From Streptomyces pseudovenezuelae (GTDB lineage Bacteria; Actinomycetota; Actinomycetes; Streptomycetales; Streptomycetaceae): a DNA stretch of 64,000 nt. Positions 31,559-39,610 of the stretch are shown here, piece by piece. The DNA is taken from NCBI RefSeq assembly GCF_001513955.1, contig NZ_KQ948154.1, forward strand, positions 124,001-188,000, written 5' to 3'. The position numbers and the translations under genes were made by a program. Below the pieces are notes generated by a model that saw only the letters and a list, made by a program, of their open reading frames with translations, ran no database searches and was not told where the DNA came from. Every line of letters begins with the position of its first letter. Positions within the stretch are counted from its first letter, which is position 1.

Positions 31559-32530
31559 TCAGCGGGTCCGCTCGACGGCGGCCTTCCGACGCCGCCACAG
31601 CGCCACCGGCACCACACCGACGAGGGCGATGCCCTGCGGCGCGACCGTCAGGGCGGCGGAGGCCGACGACTTGTCGTTGATGCCGGCCTGGTCGAAGGTG
31701 TCCGGCTTGGGCAGCGTGCCCCAGCGGTTGATCGGCCAGGCCTTCACGATGGCGCGGCCCACGACGTCGTCGACCGGGACCATGCCGTGGTGCTTGTCGG
31801 ACTGGTTGTAGCGCGAGTCACGGGAGTTCTGCCGGTGGTCGCCCATGACCCAGATGTAGCCCTTGGGGACCTTCACGGTGAACTGGCCGCCCTGGTCGTC
31901 CTGGCTGCACGGGGTGTTGCCGGCGTAGACGTACGACGACTCGCTCAGTGCCTTGCCGTTGACCTTCAGCGGGCCGGTGCCCTCGCAGGAGACGGTGTCA
32001 CCGCCCACGCCGACGACGCGCTTGATGAGGTCCTTCTCCTCGGCGGAGGGCATCAGGCCGATCCAGGACAGGAACGTCTGTACGGCGTTCGGGTCCGCCG
32101 TCGGCTCGCCCGCCAGCCAGTTGTCGGGGTCGTGGAAGACGACGACCTCGCCGCGCTCCGGCTCGGAGCCGAACCACGGGGTGAGCTTGTCGACCAGCAC
32201 CCGGTCACCCTGCTGGAGGGTGTTCTGCATCGAGTCGGACGGGATCGAGAAGGCCTGCACCAGGAACGTCTTGATCAGCAGCGCCAGCACGAGCGCGATG
32301 CCGATCAGAATGGGCAGCTCCTTCCAGAAGGAGCGCTGCTTCTTCACCCCGGGGGCCGAATCGCCGGACCCCCCTCCCCGTACCTCCGTCGCCGTACCGT
32401 CCTCGGTCGCCCCGGAGTCACTCCCGGAGGTCACGGCGCTGTCCGATGCCGGGTCGGCTGCTTCCACGGGGCGTCCGCGGTGCTCCTCGCCGTCGTGCCC
32501 GGATCGTGCGCCAACCGCCACATCCCCCAC
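31559..32530 (-). CDS. sipY: Type I signal peptidase (third of four)
   Basis: This encodes 323 residues from a GTG at 32530. A long Ser/Gly/Asp-rich N-terminal region (about 60 residues) is followed by a membrane segment (LPILIGIALVLALLIKTFLV). The Ser is in IPSDSMQNTL, Lys in DLIKRVVGVGGD, and box E GDHRQNSRDSR is intact. A short C-terminal hydrophobic segment (QGIALVGVVPVALW) is present. The first 113 bases overlap the 3' end of the upstream sipX frame. In S. lividans SipY is the major signal peptidase. The start codon could lie further in. Confidence 0.9.
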   Translation of the reverse strand: MGDVAVGARSGHDGEEHRGRPVEAADPASDSAVTSGSDSGATEDGTATEVRGGGSGDSAPGVKKQRSFWKELPILIGIALVLALLIKTFLVQAFSIPSDSMQNTLQQGDRVLVDKLTPWFGSEPERGEVVVFHDPDNWLAGEPTADPNAVQTFLSWIGLMPSAEEKDLIKRVVGVGGDTVSCEGTGPLKVNGKALSESSYVYAGNTPCSQDDQGGQFTVKVPKGYIWVMGDHRQNSRDSRYNQSDKHHGMVPVDDVVGRAIVKAWPINRWGTLPKPDTFDQAGINDKSSASAALTVAPQGIALVGVVPVALWRRRKAAVERTR

Positions 32531-33512
32531 GCCAACTCCTTACTCTGTGCCGCCGCCTGCCCCAAGTACGGCGCAGGCCCACCACTCCCATAACGAGCGG
32601 GAGTTCCGCAGGGCTCGGGAGTTGGATCGCTTCGTTCGGATCGTCGTGAGCAACCCTAAGCGACGCCCGGGAAGCTGCGGTCGTCCCGGACACCGAGTCG
32701 GCAACGGAAGAGTAAGTTTTCGGTTCGTCGAGCATGGTCGCGTGGCCGAAAGGCCATGCGATGACCCTGGCCCGCCCCACCACCGAGTCCAGGGACACGG
32801 TGCCGCCGTAGTCGGTGTCCTGGTGCGAGCGGGAGTCCGCGGAGTTGGCGCGATGGTCACCCATCACCCACAGCCGCCCCTTGGGGACGGTGATGTCGAA
32901 CTGCTGGGTGGACGGGGCGTTCCCGGGATACAGGTAGTCCGTCTCGCTCAGGGGGACGCCGTTGACGGTGACCCGCCCCTCGGTGTCACAGCACTTGACG
33001 CGGTCGCCGCCGACGCCGACGACCCGCTTGATCAGGTCTTTCTCGTTGTCGGACGGCAGCAGGCCGATGAAGGTGAGCCCCTCCTTGACCTGCTTGACGA
33101 CGACCGGGTCGTCCTTCTTCGTCGTGGTCTGCTCGTCCTGGAGCCAGCCGCCGGGGTCCTTGAAGACGACGACGTCCCCGCGGTTGGGCTCGGAGCCGAA
33201 CCACGGGGTGAACTTGTCGACCAGGACACGGTCACCGATCCGGATCGTCTGTTCCATCGAGCCGGACGGGATCACGAACGCCTGGACCAGAAAGGTCTTC
33301 AGGACCAGGGCTATCAGGACGGCCACGCCGACCAGGAGGGGTATCTCCTTGACCGCGCCGCGCCTCCTGCGCCGTTTCACCTTGCGCTGGAGCTTGCGCC
33401 GCTCCGCGCGTGAGCGGCCGCCCGAGGGGCTGGCGGAGCGCCGTACGCCGGTGGGCAGCAGGTTCTCGGCCGCGCTGCTCGACACGCCGCGTGGTTTGCC
33501 ACGGTTACCCAT
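32418..33512 (-). CDS. sipX: Type I signal peptidase (second of four), with overlapping tail
   Basis: This encodes 364 residues from the ATG at 33512. A basic N-terminus (RAERRKLQRKVKRRRRR) precedes one membrane segment (IPLLVGVAVLIALVLKTFLV). Ser is in IPSGSMEQTI, Lys in DLIKRVVGVGGD, box E GDHRANSADSR. After the conserved-looking ELPLVMGVVGL the frame continues for about 50 Arg/Gly-rich residues and runs 113 bases into sipY before stopping. This tail may be a real overlapping extension or a readthrough of a lost stop. Confidence 0.88.
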   Translation of the reverse strand: MGNRGKPRGVSSSAAENLLPTGVRRSASPSGGRSRAERRKLQRKVKRRRRRGAVKEIPLLVGVAVLIALVLKTFLVQAFVIPSGSMEQTIRIGDRVLVDKFTPWFGSEPNRGDVVVFKDPGGWLQDEQTTTKKDDPVVVKQVKEGLTFIGLLPSDNEKDLIKRVVGVGGDRVKCCDTEGRVTVNGVPLSETDYLYPGNAPSTQQFDITVPKGRLWVMGDHRANSADSRSHQDTDYGGTVSLDSVVGRARVIAWPFGHATMLDEPKTYSSVADSVSGTTAASRASLRVAHDDPNEAIQLPSPAELPLVMGVVGLRRTWGRRRHRVRSWRGGCGGWRTIRARRRGAPRTPRGSSRPGIGQRRDLRE

Positions 33513-34200
33513 GCGCGCCCTCCGCTGCGGGCACGCGCGCGTAGGCGGCGGAACGGTGCAGGCGGGCGGCGTGGTCCGCGGGCGAGATGATCCAGTCGGC
33601 CCGTCCGAGGACCTCGCCCACGGGGATCATGCCGCCGCCGGGTGAGCCCAGATGGTCCCGGGAGTCGCTGGAGACGCTGCGGTGGTCGCCGAGGACGAAC
33701 AGGGTGCCGTCGGGCACCTCGACGTCGAAGGACACCGAGGACGGGCTGTCGCCGGGGTACAGGAAGCCCGACTCGTCGACCGACCGGCCGTTCACCTCGA
33801 CCCTCCCCTTCTTGTCGCAGCACACCACGTGGTCTCCCCCCACGCCCACAACGCGCTTGATGTAGTCCCCGTCCCCGAAATACCCGGTTCCGTCGAACAC
33901 GACCACATCTCCCCGCTGCGGCTCGGCACCGAAACGGTACGCCAACCTATTTACGAGAACGCGGTCCCCGATCCTCAATCCGTTTTCCATGGATCCGCTG
34001 GGAATCTGGAAAGGTCTGACCACGAACGTACTGATCAACAGAAGAAGGACCAGGCAGAGCAGCAGGGTCAGGGAGATCCGGCCGCCGGGCAGCCACTGGG
34101 TGATTCTCGACACCAACGCGAAACGCGACCGTCCCTCCGCGGCCCCTGTGCCGGGGCGGGAGGAGCGGTCGCGCTCCGTCGGCTGTGCTTCGGTGTCCAT
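33505..34200 (-). CDS. sipW: Type I signal peptidase (first of four)
   Basis: This encodes 231 residues. One membrane segment (ISLTLLLCLVLLLLISTFVV), Ser in IPSGSMENGL, Lys in DYIKRVVGVGGDH, box E GDHRSVSSDSRDH. No C-terminal membrane segment is evident. The stop overlaps the sipX start by 8 bases, so the two are coupled. Four tandem signal peptidases in this order match the sipW-X-Y-Z cluster of S. lividans. They lie downstream of rplS. Confidence 0.9.
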   Translation of the reverse strand: MDTEAQPTERDRSSRPGTGAAEGRSRFALVSRITQWLPGGRISLTLLLCLVLLLLISTFVVRPFQIPSGSMENGLRIGDRVLVNRLAYRFGAEPQRGDVVVFDGTGYFGDGDYIKRVVGVGGDHVVCCDKKGRVEVNGRSVDESGFLYPGDSPSSVSFDVEVPDGTLFVLGDHRSVSSDSRDHLGSPGGGMIPVGEVLGRADWIISPADHAARLHRSAAYARVPAAEGAHG

Positions 34201-34245
34201 CGGGGCCAGATGTTATCCGCCCGCGCTGTGACCTCCGAAAAGCGG

Positions 34246-34596
34246 TCAGTTGTCGCGCTTCTCCTTGATCTTCGCGGCCTTGCCGCGGAGCTCGCGCAGG
34301 TAGTACAGCTTCGCGCGACGCACGTCACCGCGGGTGACGAGCTCGATCTTCTCGACGATCGGGGTGTGCACCGGGAAGGTGCGCTCGACGCCGACGGAGA
34401 AGGAGACCTTGCGGACCGTGAAGGTCTCGCGGACGCCGGCGCCCTGGCGGCGGATGACCACGCCCTTGAACTGCTGCACACGGGAGCGGTTGCCCTCGAT
34501 GACGCGCACGTGGACGTTGACGGTGTCACCCGGGCGGAAGGCCGGGATGTCGGTGCGCAGCGACGCGGAGTCGACGGTGTCGAGCAGGTGAGACAT
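34246..34596 (-). CDS. rplS: 50S ribosomal protein L19
   Basis: This encodes 116 residues from the ATG at 34596. MSHLLDTVDSASLRTDIPAF, GDTVNVHVRVIEGNRSRVQ, FKGVVIRRQGAGVRETFTVR and VERTFPVHTPIVEKIELVTR are the L19 SH3-like core; the C-terminus KLYYLRELRGKAAKIKEKR is normal. L19 sits at the 30S-50S interface. It follows trmD and precedes the sip cluster, in the common rpsP-rimM-trmD-rplS order. Confidence 0.97.
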   Translation of the reverse strand: MSHLLDTVDSASLRTDIPAFRPGDTVNVHVRVIEGNRSRVQQFKGVVIRRQGAGVRETFTVRKVSFSVGVERTFPVHTPIVEKIELVTRGDVRRAKLYYLRELRGKAAKIKEKRDN

Positions 34597-34727
34597 TTCG
34601 TCTGCTTTCTTCGCCCATGCCACAGGTCATCGGCGGTAGATAGGTTCGTGAGGAGGCTGTCCGTGTCGGGGCGGGCGTCGTGTCCCCCTGTGGCAGGGGC
34701 GCACGCCGGACGACGCACAACAGCGGC

Positions 34728-35561
34728 CTATTGTTCCATGCCTTCTGGCCTGCGCCAAAATCGGCCGTACGGCTCCCCCGCCGGGTCGGGCGCCCAGCCC
34801 AGGATGGAGAGCATCTCGCGGTCCTTCTTGTCGAAGGCCTTGGGGTCGCAGCGCTCGATGAGGTCGGGCCGGTTGGCCGCCGTACGCCGGAGCGCCTCGT
34901 CGCGGCGCCAGCGGGCGATCTTGCCGTGGTGTCCGCTGAGCAGGACGTCCGGGATGCCGCGGCCGCGCCACTCGGGCGGCTTGGTGTAGACGGGGCCTTC
35001 GAGCAGGTTCGCCATGGCGCCGGGCGCGAAGGAGTCGTCCCGGTGCGACTCGGCGTTGCCGAGGACACCGGGCAGGAGCCGGGCCACCGCCTCGGTGACC
35101 ACCAGTACGGCCGCTTCGCCGCCGGCCAGGACGTAGTCGCCGATGGACACCTCGTGGACCGGCATCCTGGTGGCGTACTCGTCGATGACCCGGCGGTCGA
35201 TGCCCTCGTAGCGCGCGGGCGTGAAGATCAGCCAGGGGCGCTCGGAGAGCTCCACGGCGAGCGCCTGGGTGAAGGGGCGGCCGCTCGGGGTGGGGACGAT
35301 GAGCGTGGGCGCACCGGAGCCCGTCTCGTAGCCGTCCGCCAGCACGGAGTCCAGCGCGTCCCCCCAGGGGTCGGTCTTCATGACCATGCCCGGGCCGCCG
35401 CCGTAGGGGGTGTCGTCGACGGTGTTGTGGCGGTCGTGGGTCCACGCCCGCAGATCGTGGACGTGCACGTTCAGCTGTCCACGCGCGCGTGCCTTGCCGA
35501 CCAGGGAGACGTTCAGGGGGTCGAGGTACTCGGGGAAGATCGTGACGACGTCGAGGCGCAT
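34728..35561 (-). CDS. trmD: tRNA (guanine-37-N1) methyltransferase
   Basis: This encodes 277 residues. MRLDVVTIFPEYLDPLNVSL starts the knotted SPOUT fold. YGGGPGMVMKTDPWGDAL, LIFTPARYEGIDRRVIDEYA and EVSIGDYVLAGGEAAVLVV contain the trefoil-knot SAM site. It methylates G37 next to the anticodon of several tRNAs to prevent frameshifts. Follows rimM with a 3-base gap and is followed by rplS. Confidence 0.97.
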   Translation of the reverse strand: MRLDVVTIFPEYLDPLNVSLVGKARARGQLNVHVHDLRAWTHDRHNTVDDTPYGGGPGMVMKTDPWGDALDSVLADGYETGSGAPTLIVPTPSGRPFTQALAVELSERPWLIFTPARYEGIDRRVIDEYATRMPVHEVSIGDYVLAGGEAAVLVVTEAVARLLPGVLGNAESHRDDSFAPGAMANLLEGPVYTKPPEWRGRGIPDVLLSGHHGKIARWRRDEALRRTAANRPDLIERCDPKAFDKKDREMLSILGWAPDPAGEPYGRFWRRPEGMEQ

Positions 35562-35564
35562 CTT

Positions 35565-36107
35565 CTACGACTCTTCCCGCGAGGAGGCGATCTCGGCCCG
35601 GTCGTCGATCAGCCCGGGGGGCGGGTCGATGACCGCCTTCTGCTCGGCGAGGTCGATCTCGATGACGATCTCCTCGACGAACGGGACCATCACCTCGCTG
35701 CCGTCGGGCCGCTCCACGATGAAGAGGTCCTGGGAGGGCAGGTGCGAGATCTCCGTGATCCGGCCCACCTCCACGCCGTCCTTGGTCACGACGTCGAGGT
35801 CCATGAGCTGGTGGTCGTAGTACTCGTCCTCCTCCTCGGGCAGCTCCTCCGGGTCGATCTCGGCGATCAGGAGGGTGTTGCGCAGCGCCTCGGCGGCGGT
35901 CCGGTCCCGGACGCCCTCGAAACGCAGCAGGAGGCGGCCGCTGTGGACGCGGCCCGTCTCGATGGTGAGCGGGCCGGTGGCGGCCGGGTCGGTCGCCAGT
36001 ACGGCGCCGGGGGCGAGCCGGAGTTCCGGCTCGTCGGTACGGACCTCGACGGTGACCTCGCCCTTGATGCCGTGGGCGCGGCCGATCCGTGCGACTACGA
36101 GCTGCAC
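35565..36107 (-). CDS. rimM: Ribosome maturation factor RimM
   Basis: This encodes 180 residues. The start MQLVVARIGRAHGIKGEVTV matches RimM. The PRC-barrel part follows (YDHQLMDLDVVTKDGVEVGR, IVERPDGSEVMVPFVEEIVI). RimM binds S19 and helps assemble the 30S head. The internal acidic EEEDEYYDH region is longer than in E. coli. Between khpA and trmD. Confidence 0.95.
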   Translation of the reverse strand: MQLVVARIGRAHGIKGEVTVEVRTDEPELRLAPGAVLATDPAATGPLTIETGRVHSGRLLLRFEGVRDRTAAEALRNTLLIAEIDPEELPEEEDEYYDHQLMDLDVVTKDGVEVGRITEISHLPSQDLFIVERPDGSEVMVPFVEEIVIEIDLAEQKAVIDPPPGLIDDRAEIASSREES

Positions 36108-36153
36108 TTCCGAAGATCTCCTGTCATGGGACCCGAAGGACCGTAACGACTAC

Positions 36154-36187
36154 GGGCCGGGGACGGCCCGATGGCCTTCCCCGGCCC
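36154..36187 (-). terminator. Hairpin between khpA and rimM
   Basis: GGGCCGGGGA (36154-36163) and TCCCCGGCCC (36178-36187) form a perfect 10-bp stem with a 14-base loop, between the two genes of a co-directional group. It may process or attenuate the transcript. Confidence 0.5.
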
Positions 36188-36208
36188 GAGCCGGTGCTGC
36201 GTTGGACG

Positions 36209-36448
36209 TCAGCGGACGTGGTCGACGTCGACGAGGTCGACGCGGACACCGCGACCGCCGATGGCACCCACGACGGTGCGCAGGGCGCGAGCCGTGCGGC
36301 CGTTGCGGCCGATCACCTTGCCGAGGTCGTCGGGGTGGACCCGGACCTCCAGCACTCGCCCGCGGCGCAGGTTGCGCGAGGCGACCTGCACATCGTCAGG
36401 GTTGTCGACGATGCCCTTCACGAGGTGCTCGAGAGCCTCCTCGAGCAT
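36209..36448 (-). CDS. khpA: KH-domain RNA-binding protein KhpA
   Basis: This encodes 79 residues, a single KH domain: RRGRVLEVRVHPDDLGKVIG, then RNGRTARALRTVVGAIGG, with the GRNG loop that contacts RNA. This is KhpA (YlqC/UPF0109), which lies between rpsP and rimM in many Gram-positive bacteria and, with KhpB, binds RNAs and affects cell elongation. Starts two bases after the rpsP stop. Confidence 0.95.
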   Translation of the reverse strand: MLEEALEHLVKGIVDNPDDVQVASRNLRRGRVLEVRVHPDDLGKVIGRNGRTARALRTVVGAIGGRGVRVDLVDVDHVR

Positions 36449-36450
36449 GC

Positions 36451-36879
36451 TCAGGCCTCGGTCGACTCAGACGAAGACGACTCAGCGGCAGCCTCGTCCT
36501 TCTTCTCAGACTTCTTCTTCTGGGTGATGGCCTCACCCTTGCCCGCGTCGTCGCCACCGAGGGCCTCGAACGAGGGACGCGCGGCCTTCTCGGCCGGCTG
36601 GAGCAGCGGAGCCGGGGCGGGCTCGCCCTTGAACTTCTGCCAGTCGCCGGTCTTCTTCAGGATGGCGAGCACGGGCTCGGTCGGCTGCGCGCCGACACCC
36701 AGCCAGTACTGCGCGCGCTCCGAGTCGACCTCGATGCGCGAGGGGTTCTGCACCGGGTGGTACAGACCGATCTCCTCGATCGCACGACCGTCACGACGGG
36801 TGCGGGAGTCGGCGACGACGATGCGGTAGTGAGGCGCACGGATCTTGCCCAGACGCTTCAGCTTGATCTTGACTGCCAC
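36451..36879 (-). CDS. rpsP: 30S ribosomal protein S16
   Basis: This encodes 142 residues. MAVKIKLKRLGKIRAPHYRI, VVADSRTRRDGRAIEEIGLY, HPVQNPSRIEVDSERAQYWL, GVGAQPTEPVLAILKKTGDW are S16. The last 55 residues are an Ala/Lys/Glu-rich tail (EKKDEAAAESSSSESTEA), longer than the E. coli protein of 82. It heads the rpsP-khpA-rimM-trmD-rplS group. Confidence 0.96.
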   Translation of the reverse strand: MAVKIKLKRLGKIRAPHYRIVVADSRTRRDGRAIEEIGLYHPVQNPSRIEVDSERAQYWLGVGAQPTEPVLAILKKTGDWQKFKGEPAPAPLLQPAEKAARPSFEALGGDDAGKGEAITQKKKSEKKDEAAAESSSSESTEA

Positions 36880-37070
36880 GGGAGTTGGTTCTCCTGGATT
36901 TGACGTGGTTGGGCACGGCGAGACTGCCGCGTGGGGTTGCGGTACCCGAGTGCCCGATGGACGCGTCAGCCGGAGGCGAGAGGGTTCCTGTGCGGCTGTC
37001 GAGTACAGCTAGCCATTGTGCCACACCCCAGGGCTCCCCTCCGACCTGGGCTGCGCACGAGCATGCCTGA

Positions 37071-37096
37071 GGGGCACCCGGCACTCCGGGTGCCCC
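37071..37096 (-). terminator. Terminator 2 after the zinc-protease-like gene
   Basis: GGGGCACCCGG (37071-37081) and CCGGGTGCCCC (37086-37096) form a perfect 11-bp stem with loop CACT. With the next hairpin it makes a double terminator ahead of rpsP. Confidence 0.85.
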
Positions 37097-37103
37097 GGGG
37101 CGG

Positions 37104-37130
37104 GACCCGGCTGCCACGAGCAGCCGGGTC
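37104..37130 (-). terminator. Terminator 1 after the zinc-protease-like gene
   Basis: GACCCGGCTG (37104-37113) and CAGCCGGGTC (37121-37130) form a perfect 10-bp stem with a 7-base loop, directly beyond the stop codon at 37131-37133. Confidence 0.85.
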
Positions 37131-37733
37131 TCAGCTCGCCGCCGCGCCCACGATCTCGGGGATGCGGAACGGCTTCCCGCAGCCCCCGCAGACGATCGGC
37201 GCCTGGGCCAGGACGGAAGGGACGACCCTCACATTGCGGCCGCAGTCGCAGACCGCCTTGACCCGGACCCCGCCTCCGGAGGAGCCGTGCCGCGCCGCCG
37301 GACCCCGGAAGGAGCGGGCGGTGTCGGCGGAGGTCGCCGCCGTGTGGGCCTTGAGTGCGCGCTGCAGCCGCTCGATGGTCGGGCGGTAACGGCGCTTCGC
37401 CTCGGGGGTGAGCGAGACCAGCGAGAAGCCACTGCTCGGGTGCGGCTCCTCGGGGTGGTCCAGGCCCATCTCCTCGGCGATCGCGAGGAATCTGCGGTTG
37501 TGGTAGCGGCCGGCGCGGGAGGTGTCGCGGATGCCTCGCGCGGCGGCGATGCCGTGGACTGCCTCGTGAAGCAGTCGCTCGAAGGAGAGCTCGTGACCGC
37601 ACGCGGACGACGACTCCCCGATCAGGGACTCTGGCGCGGCAAGGTCAGGCAGCTCGGGGTGGTACCGCTGAATGTCGGCCCACGCCTCTGCCAGCTCTGC
37701 GGCGAGAACAGGTGGTGTCTGTGTCGTGCTCAC
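37131..37733 (-). CDS. SprT-like zinc-metalloprotease-fold protein with C-terminal zinc ribbon
   Basis: This encodes 200 residues. FERLLHEAVHGIAAARGIRD contains HExxH (HEAVH), followed by RYHNRRFLAIAEEMGL, the arrangement of SprT-like proteins. The C-terminus has a zinc ribbon: CDCGRNVRV and CGGCGKPFRIPE (CxC and CxxC). A helical N-terminus lies ahead. SprT/Spartan proteins cut DNA-crosslinked proteins in eukaryotes; here the role is not known. It stands alone between double terminators and proS. Cytosolic. Confidence 0.72.
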   Translation of the reverse strand: MSTTQTPPVLAAELAEAWADIQRYHPELPDLAAPESLIGESSSACGHELSFERLLHEAVHGIAAARGIRDTSRAGRYHNRRFLAIAEEMGLDHPEEPHPSSGFSLVSLTPEAKRRYRPTIERLQRALKAHTAATSADTARSFRGPAARHGSSGGGVRVKAVCDCGRNVRVVPSVLAQAPIVCGGCGKPFRIPEIVGAAAS

Positions 37734-37994
37734 GTAATGACAACGAGCCAGAGTGCCCCGGTGTTCCTATTCCGGGGCATCCCAAATAATTTGCACGTAC
37801 CCGTCAGTTGCCGCTGATGCGTGGAGACGAGGGCGGGTGCGCTGATCTGCGGAGAAGCCTCACAGCTCATACCAAGCCGGTACGTAGTGTGAGGTACGCC
37901 CCGGCGCGTAGATCGTGTCCACGCGCCGGTGCGGTTGTGATCCGCAGGTGCGCAAGAGGCGTTTCGGTCGCTCTCGCCCCGGAAGGGCGCTGTC

Positions 37995-39410
37995 TCAGTA
38001 GGCGCGCGCGACTACTGCGACGTTACCGGGGGCGTCGTCGGTTCCCGGCACCGACCCGTCCTCCGCGACCAGACACCGTACGGTCACCGCGTGCTCGGCC
38101 AGTCTGGCCTCGCCTTCTTCGCCCAGAGCGGCCCACGGGATCCGGGCCCAGCCGCCGGCGACGGCGGCCTCGACGGCCTCGTCGAACGTCGACACCTCGA
38201 CCGTCCGGGACTCGCGGCGCTCACGGGACTGGGCCAGCAGCAGCGCCTGGTCCTCCTCCAGAACCGCCGGGAGCAGTCGTACGAGATCGTCGACGGCGAC
38301 CGCCTCCTTGCCCCCGGGGATGCGGCGGGCCACCATCGCGGTGCCGTTCTCCAGGTCACGGGGTCCGATCTCGACGCGGACCGGCACGCCCTTGAGCTCC
38401 CAGTCGACCGCGCGGCGGCCGAAGGGGGTGTCGGTGCGGTCGTCGACGTGGACGCGCAGGCCCGCCGCCCTCAGCCGGTCGCCGAGCTCGCGGACCTTGG
38501 CCAGAACCGGTTCGTCCCCCTTGATCGCGAGGACGACGACCTGGGTCTGGGCCAGCCGGGGCGGCACGCGCAGGCCGTTGTCGTCGCCGTGCATCATCAC
38601 CAGGGCGCCGATCATGCGGGTGGTGGAGCCCCAGGAGGTCTGCCAGACGAGTTCCTGGGTGCCGTCCTTCGACAGGTACGAGGTGTTGAAGGCCTTGGAG
38701 AAGTTCTGGCCCAGCTCGTGGCTGGTGGCCATCTGGAGGGCCTTGCCGTCGCCCATCATCCCTTCGAGCGTGAGGGTGTTGATCGCGCCCGCGAAACGCT
38801 CCTTGACCGTCTTGCGGCCGGGGACGACGTCCATGGCGAGGACCTCGGTCATGAAGTCCTCGTAGACCTGCCGGTGGATGTGCGAGGCGAACGCGCGCGC
38901 GTCCTCCTCGGTGGCGTGCGCGGTGTGCCCCTCCTGCCACAGGAACTCCGTGGTCCGCAGGAACAGCCGGGGCCTGAGCTCCCAACGCACCACGTTCGCC
39001 CACTGGTTGATCAGCAGGGGCAGGTCGCGGTAGCTCTGCACCCACTTCGAGAAGGAGGCGTTGATGATCATCTCGGAGGTGGGGCGGACGACCGCGGGCT
39101 CCTCCAGCTGCTTGCCGCCGCCGTGGGTGACCACCGCGAGTTCGGGCGCGAAACCCTCGACGTGGTCGGCCTCGCGGGTGAGGTACGACTGCGGGATGAG
39201 CAGCGGGAAGTACGCGTTCTGCGTGCCCGTCGCCTTGATCCGGGCGTCCATCTCGGCCTGCATCCGCTCCCACAGCCCGTACCCGTACGGTCGGATGACC
39301 ATGGTGCCGCGCACCGGACCGTTGTCGGCCAGTTCGGCCTTGCTGACCAGATCCTGGTACCAGCGCGGGAAGTCGTCCGCCCGGGGTGTGAGAACAGGTG
39401 CCTTTGCCAT
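37995..39410 (-). CDS. proS: Archaeal/eukaryote-type prolyl-tRNA synthetase
   Basis: This encodes 471 residues. It attaches proline to tRNA(Pro). GPVRGTMVIRPYGYGLWERM is class II motif 1; VRPTSEMIINASFSKWVQS and FLRTTEFLWQEGHTAHAT are motif 2; QTSWGSTTRMIGALVMMHGD is motif 3. It lacks the INS editing insertion of the long bacterial ProRS (about 570 residues), and the C-terminus ends in a Tyr (VVARAY) as in the archaeal/eukaryote type. Streptomyces normally have a bacterial-type proS elsewhere, so this may be a second, possibly horizontally acquired or resistance-type enzyme. It sits in a conserved block but in a variable slot. Confidence 0.92.
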   Translation of the reverse strand: MAKAPVLTPRADDFPRWYQDLVSKAELADNGPVRGTMVIRPYGYGLWERMQAEMDARIKATGTQNAYFPLLIPQSYLTREADHVEGFAPELAVVTHGGGKQLEEPAVVRPTSEMIINASFSKWVQSYRDLPLLINQWANVVRWELRPRLFLRTTEFLWQEGHTAHATEEDARAFASHIHRQVYEDFMTEVLAMDVVPGRKTVKERFAGAINTLTLEGMMGDGKALQMATSHELGQNFSKAFNTSYLSKDGTQELVWQTSWGSTTRMIGALVMMHGDDNGLRVPPRLAQTQVVVLAIKGDEPVLAKVRELGDRLRAAGLRVHVDDRTDTPFGRRAVDWELKGVPVRVEIGPRDLENGTAMVARRIPGGKEAVAVDDLVRLLPAVLEEDQALLLAQSRERRESRTVEVSTFDEAVEAAVAGGWARIPWAALGEEGEARLAEHAVTVRCLVAEDGSVPGTDDAPGNVAVVARAY

Positions 39411-39610
39411 GGCGCGATGTTACGGGCGCAGATTGCCGGGATGTGAATTCTTTTCCCCGGCACATGCCAACCCGCAAGCAGGGCCCTTCTGCCTCTGGAC
39501 GCGCGGTCGAGTGCGGAGTTACCTGGCATACGGGGGAACTGCGAGCGCACGTCACGGGGGCTACGGAATCGGGCACAGAGTCAACTCTCGGCGGATTGGG
39601 GCGCTTATCC
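39411..39610. promoter_or_regulatory. Divergent promoter region, proS and methyltransferase
   Basis: This 200-bp spacer separates two divergent genes. No strong operator or T-box leader is evident; actinobacterial T-boxes would show a T-box sequence (about 14 bases) near the start, and I did not find one. Confidence 0.4.

Noticed and set aside
39411..39610. T-box leader upstream of proS
   Set aside because: No T-box consensus sequence or antiterminator stem could be seen in the spacer.
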